Shown one piece after another: positions 6,792 to 15,010 of a stretch of DNA of 45,802 bases. A program made the position numbers and the translations under genes. This DNA is from JALZAH01 sp051000755 (lineage in GTDB: Bacteria; Actinomycetota; Acidimicrobiia; Acidimicrobiales; Palsa-688), in contig JBPCNZ010000041.1 in the NCBI GenBank assembly GCA_051000755.1, positions 1-45,802 of the forward strand, written 5' to 3'. How positions within the stretch are numbered: position 1 is the first letter of the stretch; every line of letters begins with the position of its first letter. The notes under the pieces were generated by a model. That model saw only the letters and a program-made list of their open reading frames with translations. It made no database searches and had not been told where the DNA came from.

Positions 6792-8225
6792 TCACTCGTC
6801 GGTCAGGCGACGCCGAGCGCTCCTCGGGGCCCCGGTGGAGGCGGCCTCCCGTGCGGGCCGGGCCGCCGTGGCCGGTCGAGCGGCCGGCAGTGGTGGGCGC
6901 GGCGTCCTCGCTGTCCGAGGTGCTCGGCGGGGGGCGGCGGTCGGTGCGGCCGAGGCCTGAAGGTGCTCGGCGACCAGAGCGGCGAGGACGCTCAACGATC
7001 GCTCGTCGAGGCCGGCCGCCGCCGCCCGGCCCCGCAGAGGCAGGCGTCGACGGAGGGCCTCGAGCTGCTTGCTCACAGCTGCGAGCTGCTGGGCGACGGT
7101 ATCGACTGAGTGCTTCGAACCGGTGGGTTCCTTCGCCAGATCGGCGATGGATGCCTCGATGCGGGCCAGGCGGATCACGTCGGGTCTCTCCGGGGGCGGG
7201 GTCGGGGGAGCCGCCGCCTCGATGGTGTCGAGGATGCGCTCGAGATCCTCCGCCTGGGCCGACGCCAAGCGGCCCACGGTCTCCTCCAGCCCGTTGAGCG
7301 TGGCCTTGGTCTCCCGGTCGTGCTCGTCACGCTGGCGGGTCAGGGCCGCCACGCGCTCCTCCAGGCGGGTCACCGCCGCCGTCGTCGAGCGGTCCACCAC
7401 CGGAGGGGCCATCTCCTTGAACTGGCTGACCGCCCGCTCGATGGCCTCGTTGATCGACGTGTCGATGGCCTCCACCGCATTGGTGGTGTTGGCCTCGAAG
7501 CGGGCCCCGACCGTGAGGCCGAGGCGCTCCAGGGTGCGAGCCGACTGCTCGCTGATATCGGTCGGGCGGGCGTCTGATGCCTCAATCAGGGCCTCGACCA
7601 GCGTCTCGATGCGAGTCACCGCGTCGGCGGTGCCCTCCACCACCTCCTCGAGCCCATCGGTGCTGGTGACGGCCGGTCGGTCAGAGGCGTCGGCCACCGA
7701 CGCGGCCAGCCCATCCAGCTTGCGGGAGATCGAGGTCAGCGCCGCGCTCGTCGCCGCGCTCGTCCCCATGGCCTTGGTGCTCGCCGTCGTCTTGCCGGTG
7801 CCCTTCTCGGTCGTCGCCGAGGAGACCTGGGCCACCTGGTCGCTGATCGACTGACCGACCTCGGCCACCTCGACCGACAGCGCCGAGCAGAGCCGCTCGA
7901 CCCGTCGGACGGCCTTGTCGCTGGCCGTAAGCGCCTCGGTGATCTGCTTGGTCACCATCGTGAGGTTGTCGCTGATGCGGTCTACCCGGGCGCCGAGGTC
8001 AGGGTCGCCACCGGCGGGTGCAGCATCGGGGAAGAGCAAAGGAGCCGCCTCGCTCCCGACGTCGAGATCCGTCGGCTGGTCTCGCGGACCGCCGGGCCGG
8101 CGCGGTTCGTCGACCGCCGCCTTGCGCCGACGCCGGAATGGACTCTTAACGTCATCGTCGTCATAGCCTTTCGGCCAGCGGATGCTGACGTTCAGATCGT
8201 CCTGGTGATCCCCCTGTCCGGCCAT
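6792..8225 (-). CDS. Long coiled-coil protein of unknown function
   Basis: Starting at ATG 8225 this gives 477 residues. The N-terminal 80 residues are charged and probably disordered (SPFRRRRKAAVDEPRR). Residues from about 85 to 400 are heptad-rich helices (ARVDRISDNLTMVTKQITEA, LEERVAALTRQRDEHDRETK, QQLAAVSKQLEALRRRL), resembling scaffolding or chemoreceptor-like coils. The last 70 residues are rich in Ala, Pro and Arg. I see no signal peptide, membrane segment or enzymatic motif. It sits just upstream of the DUF4012 gene, so it could be a cytoplasmic scaffold for the assembly machinery; that is inference. A longer start at 8273 is possible but lacks the -10 spacing. Confidence 0.7.
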   Translation of the reverse strand: MAGQGDHQDDLNVSIRWPKGYDDDDVKSPFRRRRKAAVDEPRRPGGPRDQPTDLDVGSEAAPLLFPDAAPAGGDPDLGARVDRISDNLTMVTKQITEALTASDKAVRRVERLCSALSVEVAEVGQSISDQVAQVSSATTEKGTGKTTASTKAMGTSAATSAALTSISRKLDGLAASVADASDRPAVTSTDGLEEVVEGTADAVTRIETLVEALIEASDARPTDISEQSARTLERLGLTVGARFEANTTNAVEAIDTSINEAIERAVSQFKEMAPPVVDRSTTAAVTRLEERVAALTRQRDEHDRETKATLNGLEETVGRLASAQAEDLERILDTIEAAAPPTPPPERPDVIRLARIEASIADLAKEPTGSKHSVDTVAQQLAAVSKQLEALRRRLPLRGRAAAAGLDERSLSVLAALVAEHLQASAAPTAAPRRAPRTARTPRPPLPAARPATAARPAREAASTGAPRSARRRLTDE

Positions 8226-8233
8226 CCCTGCGG

Positions 8234-8239
8234 AGAGTA
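8234..8239 (-). promoter_or_regulatory. -10 box for the coiled-coil/DUF4012 unit
   Basis: Read on the minus strand, TACTCT lies eight bases before the ATG at 8225. The spacing predicts a transcript that begins at or within a base or two of the start codon. No convincing Shine-Dalgarno sequence precedes the ATG, which agrees with leaderless translation. Confidence 0.4.
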
Positions 8240-8296
8240 GCAACTCGGTCGTTCGCCACCCAACCGGGGACATGTCAAGTCAGCAGCGTCGTGCGC

Positions 8297-8302
8297 TAGA
8301 AT
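8297..8302 (+). promoter_or_regulatory. -10 box for the YefM/RelE-type operon
   Basis: TAGAAT lies seven bases before a GTG at 8310. An ATG at 8304 is only one base beyond the box and would not be on the mRNA. This makes GTG 8310 the likely start of the antitoxin on a leaderless mRNA. The box could also carry autorepression by the antitoxin complex. Confidence 0.5.
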
Positions 8303-8309
8303 TATGTAC

Positions 8310-8600
8310 GTGCCTACGCTCCCGGTCGCCGAAGCTCGCGCCCAACTCTCCCGCATTGTGGAAGAGGCGACCAATACTCATGAACGTTTCGAGATCACGC
8401 GTAGCGGCCGGCGAGTGGCCGTGCTGCTTGGAGCGGACGACTACGACGCCCTGCGCGAGACACTCACGGTGCTCGCCGACACCGAACTGTTGCGCGACCA
8501 CGCCGAAGGGATCGCCGCACTCGAAGCCGGCGACAGTGTGGATGCTGACGGACTCGACCGCATCATGCGCTCCGCCGGTCGTCTGCCCCCAGCGGAGTGA
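8310..8600 (+). CDS. Phd/YefM-family antitoxin
   Basis: The product is 96 residues from GTG 8310. It begins PTLPVAEARAQLSRIVEEA, the standard N-terminal strand and helix of Phd/YefM antitoxins, followed by HERFEITRSGRRVAVLLGAD and an acidic C-terminal helix that should bind the toxin. The N-terminal domain should dimerise on the promoter. Its stop overlaps the toxin start by four bases (GTGA). It resembles the orphan antitoxin at 45395-45667 (T-H-x-R-x-x-ITR-x-GR and EG-x-A-x-L-x-AG patterns are shared), so the two may be distant copies. An ATG at 8304 gives two extra residues. Confidence 0.88.
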   Translation: MPTLPVAEARAQLSRIVEEATNTHERFEITRSGRRVAVLLGADDYDALRETLTVLADTELLRDHAEGIAALEAGDSVDADGLDRIMRSAGRLPPAE

Positions 8601-8872
8601 GCCAGGAGCCGTACCGGCTCCAGATTGCCGCGCTGGCCACCCGGGCTCTGGCTGAGCGCCTGCCTCCGAACGTTGCCAGCGCCGTTCATGCCTTCATCAC
8701 CGGACCGCTTCTCGTCGCGCCGCGAAGGGTGGGCAAGCCACTCGAGCCCCCTCTCGCTCCCGTCTGGTCAGCGCGGCGGGGCGCCTACCGGGTCGTCTAC
8801 CTGATCGACGATCGCGACCGCCTCGTCACGGTCACCGCCGTTCGCCACCGTAGCGACGCCTACCGCCGATGA
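8597..8872 (+). CDS. RelE/ParE-superfamily toxin
   Basis: A 91-residue protein from GTG 8597, overlapping the antitoxin stop. The pattern YRLQIAALATRALAERLP, a helix with GPLLVAPRRVGKPLEP, then WSARRGAYRVVYLIDDRDRL and TAVRHRSDAYR is that of RelE-like ribosome-dependent mRNA interferases, with the basic residues on the central sheet and a C-terminal Arg/Tyr. Size is normal. It appears intact. The following glycosyltransferase begins ten bases downstream, so the toxin and the glycan genes may share a transcript. Confidence 0.85.
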   Translation: MSQEPYRLQIAALATRALAERLPPNVASAVHAFITGPLLVAPRRVGKPLEPPLAPVWSARRGAYRVVYLIDDRDRLVTVTAVRHRSDAYRR

Positions 8873-8882
8873 GGAGACGCTG

Positions 8883-9995
8883 TTGACCGATCATCGCCCC
8901 TCCCCGAATGTCGTGATCGACGGCTTCGCCTTGTCGTCGGCCGGCGCTGGGAGCGGGGTCGGGACCTACACCCGCCACCTCCTCGGGGCCCTGCACCGGA
9001 TCCGCCCAGGGGGATTGTGGGCCCTCGCCACGCCGGAGGCCCCCCTCCCGCCCGGTGTCGAACGCCTGACGGTCGATCGCCGGGCCCGTCGGGCTCGCCT
9101 GGAGGTCATCGAGCACGCCGCCCGGCTCCCCGTCGACCTGGCCCGGCGCCGGCCGTCGGGGGCGGTGTTCCACAATCCCGGCTTTCACGCCCCCTTCGGC
9201 GTCCGTGGCCCGTGGGTGCAGACCCTGCTCGACGTCATTCCCCTCGTCCTCGATCATCGCGATCTGGCCGCCCTCCGGTCCCGCTGGAAGCGCTTCGGCC
9301 CTCGCTACGCCAAGGCCGACGCGGTCATCGCCATCTCCGCCCATGCCGCCGCCGAGGGCATCCGCCTGCTCGGCCTCGACCCGGCTCGGGTCACCATCGC
9401 CCCGCTCGGTGTCGACCCCTCCTTCACGCCGGGCTCCGGCCGCGCCGACCCGCCGTACGTGCTGATGGTCGGTGAGTACTCGCGGCGCAAGGGGTTCGAC
9501 CGGGCGTTCGGGGTCCTCGACGACCTGGCCGAGCGGGGCTACCCCCACCGCCTGAAGGTCGTCGGCCGGGTCCACGACTGGGGTCGGGCGGAGGTCGACG
9601 CTCTGCGTTCGGCTGCCCGCCACCCCGAGCGGATCGAGTTGTGCGGGTTCGTCCCCGACCTGGTCGGCCTGTACCAAGCGGCGTCGGTTGTGGTGGTGAC
9701 CAGTCGCTACGAGGGCTTCGGTCTTCCGGCCCTCGAGGCCATGGCCTGCGGAACCCCGGTCGTGGCGTTCGCCAACAGCGCGGTGACCGAGGTGGTCACC
9801 GACGGCGGGGTGCTCGTCGCCGACGGGGACGTGGCGGCCATGGTCACCGAGGTCCGCCGGCTGATCGACGACGAGAGGTGGGCCGACGAGTGGCGGCAGC
9901 GGGGGGTCGAGCGGGCGGCGACGTTCACCTGGGCGCGATCCGCGGCCATCCACGCCGAGGTGTACGGCCAGGTCGCGGAGAGCTCCCGGCCATGA
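8883..9995 (+). CDS. GT4 family glycosyltransferase
   Basis: A 370-residue GT-B enzyme. The TTG start at 8883 is supported by GAGGAG six bases upstream. Features include SSAGAGSGVGTYTRHLLGAL near the N-terminus, LLDVIPLVLDHRDLAALRSR, ADAVIAISAHAAAEGIRLLG, VLMVGEYSRRKGFDRAFGVL and the EX7E motif in SRYEGFGLPALEAMACGTP. It is predicted to act at the cytoplasmic face of the membrane on a lipid-linked glycan. Its stop overlaps the next start (ATGA), placing it first of three coupled glycosyltransferases. Donor and acceptor are unknown. Confidence 0.9.
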   Translation: MTDHRPSPNVVIDGFALSSAGAGSGVGTYTRHLLGALHRIRPGGLWALATPEAPLPPGVERLTVDRRARRARLEVIEHAARLPVDLARRRPSGAVFHNPGFHAPFGVRGPWVQTLLDVIPLVLDHRDLAALRSRWKRFGPRYAKADAVIAISAHAAAEGIRLLGLDPARVTIAPLGVDPSFTPGSGRADPPYVLMVGEYSRRKGFDRAFGVLDDLAERGYPHRLKVVGRVHDWGRAEVDALRSAARHPERIELCGFVPDLVGLYQAASVVVVTSRYEGFGLPALEAMACGTPVVAFANSAVTEVVTDGGVLVADGDVAAMVTEVRRLIDDERWADEWRQRGVERAATFTWARSAAIHAEVYGQVAESSRP

Positions 9996-11044
9996 GGGTC
10001 GTCATCGACGCCCGTCGGCTGCAGGACCGCCCCCTGACCGGGGCGGGACGGTGGTTGGCCAATCTCGTACCTCTCCTGGCGGCGCAGACACCGGTCGTGT
10101 TGCTCACCGATGGCCGCCGTCATCCTGTCCCTTCGCCGGTGGACCAGGAGGCGTTGTGGGTTGCCCCCCGGCTGCCGGAGGTCTTCTGGCTCCAGGGGAG
10201 CGCAGCGCGGTGGCTGTGGTCCCATGAGGGGCTCTTCCACGGCACCTTCAACGCCGTCCCGTTCGCCTGCCGCCGGCCGGTGGTGGTGACCATCTTCGAC
10301 CTGTCCTTCGAGCACCACCCTGAGGACTTCTCGGCGGCCAAGCGAGCGCTGTTCTCGGCCCAGGCCCGGTGGTCCGCCCGCCGGGCCGCCATGGTCATCA
10401 CCATCTCCGATCACGCTCGGAGTGCCATCGTCGAGGCCTATGGCGTCGATCCCGACCGGGTGGTCGTCGCCCCGCCGTCGGTTGACCCGGTCTTCCTCAA
10501 CGCTCCATCCGCTCACGACTTCCTGGCCGCGCACGGGGTGAAAGGCCCCTATCTGGTAGCGATCGGTGGCGCCCCCCGCCGGGGCCTGCGGGTTGCGGTT
10601 GCGGCGTGGAAGCGACTCCGGGCCGACGGCCTTGACGTGGACCTCGTCGTCGGCGGCGCCGAGGACCCGGGACGGGCCCCGGGGCTGATCTACGTGGGTC
10701 GAGTCGGCGACTCCGACTGGGCCGGGGTCCTCAAAGGAGCGTCGGCCTTGTGCTACCCGACCCGCTTCGAGGGCTACGGCATGCCCGCCCTGGAGGCAGC
10801 CGCGTGCGGCGTTCCGGTCGTCTGCGGTCGGATCGGGCCCCTTCCTGAGGTGCTCGGCGACGCCGCCGAGTGGTGCGATCCGACCAAGCCGCAAAGCGTG
10901 GCCGATGCACTGGCCCGAGTGGTCAGCGACTCCGGTCGCCACCGTGACCTACGGGATGCCGGCTTGGCCCGGGCCGCCGCCGCTCCCACCTGGGCCTCGA
11001 GCGCCGAGGTCGTCCTCAACGCGTACCGCAGAGCGGGGCTATGA
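9992..11044 (+). CDS. GT4 family glycosyltransferase
   Basis: A 350-residue GT-B enzyme from ATG 9992, coupled to the gene before by ATGA. Motifs are VVIDARRLQDRPLTGAGRW at the N-terminus, TIFDLSFEHHPEDFSAAKR, AAMVITISDHARSAIVEAYG, YLVAIGGAPRRGLRVAVAAW and the EX7E region TRFEGYGMPALEAAACGVP. It is a paralogue of the enzyme upstream, with the same DxSF/E and TISxHA elements. It is slightly short for GT4 but complete. Specificity cannot be read. Confidence 0.9.
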   Translation: MRVVIDARRLQDRPLTGAGRWLANLVPLLAAQTPVVLLTDGRRHPVPSPVDQEALWVAPRLPEVFWLQGSAARWLWSHEGLFHGTFNAVPFACRRPVVVTIFDLSFEHHPEDFSAAKRALFSAQARWSARRAAMVITISDHARSAIVEAYGVDPDRVVVAPPSVDPVFLNAPSAHDFLAAHGVKGPYLVAIGGAPRRGLRVAVAAWKRLRADGLDVDLVVGGAEDPGRAPGLIYVGRVGDSDWAGVLKGASALCYPTRFEGYGMPALEAAACGVPVVCGRIGPLPEVLGDAAEWCDPTKPQSVADALARVVSDSGRHRDLRDAGLARAAAAPTWASSAEVVLNAYRRAGL

Positions 11045-11964
11045 ACGCGTCCCCGGGTCCAGAGCCCGAGCTTTCGGTGATCGTCGTCACGTGGAACAGC
11101 AAGGACGTCGTGGAAGGTTGTCTCCGCTCCATCGTGGACGAGCCACCGAACCCGCCGTGGGAGATCATCGTGGTCGACAACGGATCCATCGACGGAACGG
11201 TGGACGTGGTGCGCCGGTTGGCTCCGTCGACCCGAGTCATCGCCAACCCGACCAACCGAGGGTTGGCCGCTGCCAACAATCAGGGCCTGGTGGCGGCCGA
11301 GGGTTCGAGACTGCTCATCTGCAATCCCGACGTGGTGTTCGCACCGGGGGCCATCGACGCCCTCGACGCCGCCCTCGCCCGCCACCCCAAGGCCGGTTGG
11401 GTCATACCCCGCCTCCGCTACGAGGACGGCCGGCTGCAGACCAGCGCCGGCGATCTGCCCTCGCTAGCCCAGGCCGTCTTCGGTCGCCAGGTCGGCCGCC
11501 GCCGCAGCGCCGGTATCCCCCGGGGGTTCTGGTGGGATGGGTGGCCCCACGACGAGGAGCGGGCCGTCGGCCGGGGCCACGAGGCCGCGTACCTCATCCG
11601 CCGGCAGGCGGTGGCGGAGATCGGTCTCCAAGACGAGCACTACGTCTTGGACTGGGAGGGCTTCGACTGGACCGATCGCCTGCGGAAGGCAGGCTGGGAG
11701 GTGTGGCTGGCGCCCGACGCCAACGTCGTGCACCTCGGGGGCGCCAGCATCCGTCAGGTGCCCGTCCGATGGGTGGTGTCCCAGCACCGGGGCATGTACC
11801 GCTACTTCTCCCGGCGCCGGCCTCCGTGGTGGCGGCCCGGGCTCGCCGTCGTCTTCGGCCTCAGAGCCATGCTCAAGCTGAGTGTCCTCCGGGCCGGGAT
11901 GCCCCTCTACCAGTGGGCCCACCAGGGCCTTGGTCAGCCGGGAGCGGAGTCGGAGGCACCATAG
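11041..11964 (+). CDS. GT2 family glycosyltransferase (rhamnosyltransferase-like)
   Basis: A 307-residue GT-A enzyme from ATG 11041, overlapping the previous stop by four bases. It has LSVIVVTWNSKDVVEGCLRS, IIVVDNGSIDGTVDVV, NPTNRGLAAANNQGL and the metal-binding region LLICNPDVVFAPG, the NPD variant common in WbbL-like rhamnosyltransferases, then EHYVLDWEGFDWTDRLRKAG with the acidic catalytic-base region. The C-terminal part is basic and hydrophobic, suggesting membrane association. The 3' end overlaps the converging kinase gene by 31 bases. Confidence 0.9.
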   Translation: MNASPGPEPELSVIVVTWNSKDVVEGCLRSIVDEPPNPPWEIIVVDNGSIDGTVDVVRRLAPSTRVIANPTNRGLAAANNQGLVAAEGSRLLICNPDVVFAPGAIDALDAALARHPKAGWVIPRLRYEDGRLQTSAGDLPSLAQAVFGRQVGRRRSAGIPRGFWWDGWPHDEERAVGRGHEAAYLIRRQAVAEIGLQDEHYVLDWEGFDWTDRLRKAGWEVWLAPDANVVHLGGASIRQVPVRWVVSQHRGMYRYFSRRRPPWWRPGLAVVFGLRAMLKLSVLRAGMPLYQWAHQGLGQPGAESEAP

Positions 11965-12617
11965 CCATAGCCGTCGGCGGCAGACACCCCGGCGTCACTT
12001 GCATGCACCTGGTTGAGGACCATGCCCAGGACCTTCGTCTCGTTACGAAGGAGCAGATCCCGCGCTCGTTGCACCGAGGCAGCATTGGTTCGGCGGGGGT
12101 CGATCACCAGGATGGCGCCGCCGACCGTCCGCCCGATGGTCAGGGTGTCGGCAACGGCCAAGACCGGCGGGGTGTCGACGAGGACGACGTCCGCCTCGGT
12201 CGCCAAGCTCGTCAGCATCCGCTCAGCTCGGGGAAGGCCGAGCAGCTCGTTGGGTTCGAGTACCGATGGCCCGGCGGCGACCAGGAACAACCCTCGTTCG
12301 GCGAATCCTTCGCGATCCGGAAGCTTCACGTACTGGAGGCAGTCGCCGAGCTTGCGCCTCCCTTGGAGCACGTCGGTCACGCCGACACGGTTGTGGCCAC
12401 CGACGGCCGCGTGGGCGCCGGGATCACGGAGGTCAAGGTCGACGACGACGACGCGCTGGCCTCTCGCCGCGAAGGACGCCCCTAGCTTCACACAGGTGAC
12501 GGTCTTGCCCTCACCAACCTTGGAGCTGGTCACGGCCACGACCGGGCTCCCGAGTTGATCGAGAGCCGCAGAGACGTTGGAGCACAGCATCCGGAAGGCC
12601 TCGTTGAACGATTTCAT
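11934..12617 (-). CDS. CpsD/CapB-like bacterial tyrosine kinase
   Basis: A 227-residue P-loop ATPase of the BY-kinase family that works with a Wzz-type membrane adaptor to control chain length. Walker A is SSKVGEGKT (31-39), Walker A' is VVVVDLDLRDPG (56-67) and Walker B is VVLVDTPP (144-151). Kinases of this family normally end in a cluster of several tyrosines; here only GYGYG remains (217-221), so regulation by autophosphorylation may be reduced. The ATG at 12617 has GGGGAGGA directly upstream, which is rather close. An ATG at 12668 overlapping the adaptor gene stop is an alternative and would add 17 residues. Confidence 0.88.
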   Translation of the reverse strand: MKSFNEAFRMLCSNVSAALDQLGSPVVAVTSSKVGEGKTVTCVKLGASFAARGQRVVVVDLDLRDPGAHAAVGGHNRVGVTDVLQGRRKLGDCLQYVKLPDREGFAERGLFLVAAGPSVLEPNELLGLPRAERMLTSLATEADVVLVDTPPVLAVADTLTIGRTVGGAILVIDPRRTNAASVQRARDLLLRNETKVLGMVLNQVHASDAGVSAADGYGYGASDSAPG

Positions 12618-12660
12618 TCCTCCCCACCCGGTGCCGTTCCGCCCCTGATTCGGAGACCGT

Positions 12661-13407
12661 CTAGGCATCGTCAACCTTGAGAAGCAGGATGTCTTCGGTT
12701 CTGGTACCAGGATCGACGGAACTGCCCCGCTCGAGTTGGGGCTGCATCGGTACAACGCCGATCAGCGACATTCCCATCAGTTCCTCGAGCTGGCGCGGCG
12801 GCCGCGCCGATAGGCCGAGATAGTCGAGGAGCAGCACCAGGCCGATGCCCACTAGCAGTCCGGCCAGCCCCCCGAGCGCCATGTTGCGCTTCAGGTTGGT
12901 GGCGAGTGGTGCGGAGGGGACAGCCCCCGATTGGGCGATCGAAGCGACAGCCTGGTTCTTGGGTCCCCCCACGGCCCCGATCAGCGGCAGCAGGGCCGTG
13001 GTCTGCGAGACGAACACGCCGGAGATCTCGTTGGCCAACTGTTGGGCGACGACCGGGTCTTGGTCTTTCACCGTCACCCGGATCAGGTTCGATCCGGGGG
13101 CCACCGTCGAGGTGGTCATCTTGATCACGTCGGCGACCGTGCGAGGGGCGTGAAGAAGGGTGACGGCCTTCCCGATCAGGGTGGGGGTGGTTACCTGAGG
13201 GGCGAGGGTCTGGGCGAGAATCGCTTGGCCGTACTCACTGGTCGGATTCAGGCTGCTCGAGGGCTGCCCGATGTAGATGCTGGCCTCGCTGGCGTACATC
13301 GAGGTTCGTGATGATCCCAGGTAGGCGGCGGCTAGCCCGACCAGGATGAGGACACCGACCAGGCCGAGCCGGCGACGGGCTATGACGAGAAGGCGGCGTA
13401 ACTCCAT
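12661..13407 (-). CDS. Wzz-type chain-length adaptor protein
   Basis: A 248-residue protein with a transmembrane helix near residues 14-32 (LGLVGVLILVGLAAAYLGS), an extracytoplasmic Wzz domain (YASEASIYIGQPSSSLN, TPTLIGKAVTLLHAPRTVAD, VTVKDQDPVVAQQLANEISG) and a second helix near 175-198. A short cytoplasmic tail follows (PRQLEELMGMSLIGVVPMQ), the usual link to the kinase. As in Firmicutes, the kinase is a separate downstream gene. ATG 13407 is preceded by GGGAG. It should set polymer length with the Wzy-like protein encoded upstream. Confidence 0.88.
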   Translation of the reverse strand: MELRRLLVIARRRLGLVGVLILVGLAAAYLGSSRTSMYASEASIYIGQPSSSLNPTSEYGQAILAQTLAPQVTTPTLIGKAVTLLHAPRTVADVIKMTTSTVAPGSNLIRVTVKDQDPVVAQQLANEISGVFVSQTTALLPLIGAVGGPKNQAVASIAQSGAVPSAPLATNLKRNMALGGLAGLLVGIGLVLLLDYLGLSARPPRQLEELMGMSLIGVVPMQPQLERGSSVDPGTRTEDILLLKVDDA

Positions 13408-13416
13408 AGCTCCCAG

Positions 13417-15000
13417 CTAGATGGTCGTGGTGGAGGGCATGGTAGTGGTGCCGCCCGACTCGATCCGGCCGTCGGAGCCGGGGTCGACGGGTCTGGGCGC
13501 GTCGGCGCACTCGTCCACGACGCCGACGGCCAAGCCGGCCAGGCCCCAGAACAGCACAGCCAACTCGAAGTCCACGAACGCCTGGGTGAAGAGCAAACCG
13601 ATGAGGGCGCCAGCGAAGACGTTGCTCATCGCCGCGGGGGCGAGCGAGACGGGATCGTCTCGCTTGCGGAGCAGGAGCCGGCGCAGCATGAGGACGAGCA
13701 CGGTCACGTAGAGGGCAAGGCCGACGATGCCGAGTTGGGTGCCGATCTGCAGGTATTGGCTTTCGGTGACGATGACCGGCGAATCGGCGGTGAACTGATT
13801 CTTCTGGGCGGCAGCTTGCTGGCCGCCGCCCGCGGCGGTGCCCAGCCCCCGTCCCATCGGATGACTCCTGATCACGTCGACGCCTTGGGTAAAGGCGCTC
13901 TGGTGGTCGGCGTTGGAGGTGGGCGCCGACAGGAACCGCTGCAACGTGCCCGTGGCGAGGACGAAGGGGAGGATCAGGACCAAGAGTGCTCCGAGGATCC
14001 GGGCCAGATGGATCCGGTCCCGAACGGTCTTACCGGCCCGGCGCCGCAAGGCGATGAGCGTGGCGATGATGCCGGCGATGATTGCGCTCCGGGTCTGGGT
14101 GAGCAGGAGGGCGCTGCCCAGGATGGGGAGGCTGACGTAGACCCACCACCGGGCGCGACCTCGCGCCACGAGCTCCGCTGCCGTGCCAAGCCCGAGGGCA
14201 AACACGAATCCGACCGCCAGGTTGTTGAACAAGACGGAGCCGACACGAACGACCCGATGGCCGTGGATCATCGAGTAGCTCCGGATGTCGTGAACATTGA
14301 AGGCCGTGCTCTGCTGATAGCCGACGACGAGGTGCTCGTATCGCGTCACCCCCAGATCGGTGACCGCCAGATGGTTCCAGGTGCCGGAGAACACGGCTTC
14401 GAGGATGCCGATCAGGGCAACGACGACGACGACGGGCAGCACCCGCTCCAGGATCCGGTCGACCGTGTCCCGACCGAGGCGGAGGTGGCGGAAGGTGAAG
14501 AAGACCGCCACGTAGAGGACATCAGTCTTCCACTGGGAGGCCCGAGCGTAGAACGACAGGGTGGAGCCGACGGCATTGCCGATGAAGAGATGAGGGACGA
14601 GGAGATAGGCAGTCCCGAGCCCGACATAGGCGATGGCTGCGATGTCGAGGGCGTCGAGGCGGCGCCACGGCCGGCGATGCCAGAGGGCGACGGCGCAGCC
14701 GGCGATGATGCCCTCCTTCCAGTACGCCAGGGCCTTGACCGTCGAGATGCTGAGACCGGCCTTGAACGCGACAGAGAGCAGGATCAGGTTGAAGAGGATG
14801 ACCAGGAGCAGTACCGACGCGGCGGTAGCGGCACGGCGCTGAACGAGGAGTAGGAACCCGGCACCGGCGAGCACCGCCACGAGGGCACCGACATGCGCCC
14901 CGCTGGCCCAGATGACCACGAAGGTGGCGACGGGGACGAACCACACCCAGCGCTGGCGCCCTGGCCGGGGCCGGAGAACGAGGGAGAGCGGCGAGGACAA
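13417..15000 (-). CDS. O-antigen ligase/Wzy-like polymerase
   Basis: A 527-residue membrane protein with about 10-12 hydrophobic segments. The Wzy_C/WaaL hallmarks are present: LLTQTRSAIIAGIIATLIA and, in the large periplasmic loop, VIRSHPMGRGLGTAAGG with the conserved His and Gly, then TESQYLQIGTQLGIVGLALY. It is predicted to polymerise lipid-linked repeat units or ligate the glycan to an acceptor at the outer face of the membrane. The start is TTG at 15000, eleven bases after the methyltransferase stop. The C-terminal 30 residues are polar and Thr-rich. Confidence 0.85.
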   Translation of the reverse strand: MSSPLSLVLRPRPGRQRWVWFVPVATFVVIWASGAHVGALVAVLAGAGFLLLVQRRAATAASVLLLVILFNLILLSVAFKAGLSISTVKALAYWKEGIIAGCAVALWHRRPWRRLDALDIAAIAYVGLGTAYLLVPHLFIGNAVGSTLSFYARASQWKTDVLYVAVFFTFRHLRLGRDTVDRILERVLPVVVVVALIGILEAVFSGTWNHLAVTDLGVTRYEHLVVGYQQSTAFNVHDIRSYSMIHGHRVVRVGSVLFNNLAVGFVFALGLGTAAELVARGRARWWVYVSLPILGSALLLTQTRSAIIAGIIATLIALRRRAGKTVRDRIHLARILGALLVLILPFVLATGTLQRFLSAPTSNADHQSAFTQGVDVIRSHPMGRGLGTAAGGGQQAAAQKNQFTADSPVIVTESQYLQIGTQLGIVGLALYVTVLVLMLRRLLLRKRDDPVSLAPAAMSNVFAGALIGLLFTQAFVDFELAVLFWGLAGLAVGVVDECADAPRPVDPGSDGRIESGGTTTMPSTTTI

Positions 15001-15010
15001 CGAAGGAAGC

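Noticed and set aside
9707..10942. Minus-strand open frame of 411 codons over two GT4 genes
   Set aside because: It spans the boundary of two coupled glycosyltransferases that have all their motifs; the antisense product has no recognisable pattern.
8883..11044. Idea that the two GT4 genes are one gene split by a frameshift
   Set aside because: Each has its own N-terminal loop, Rossmann halves and EX7E motif, and they are joined by a normal ATGA overlap, so they are two genes.
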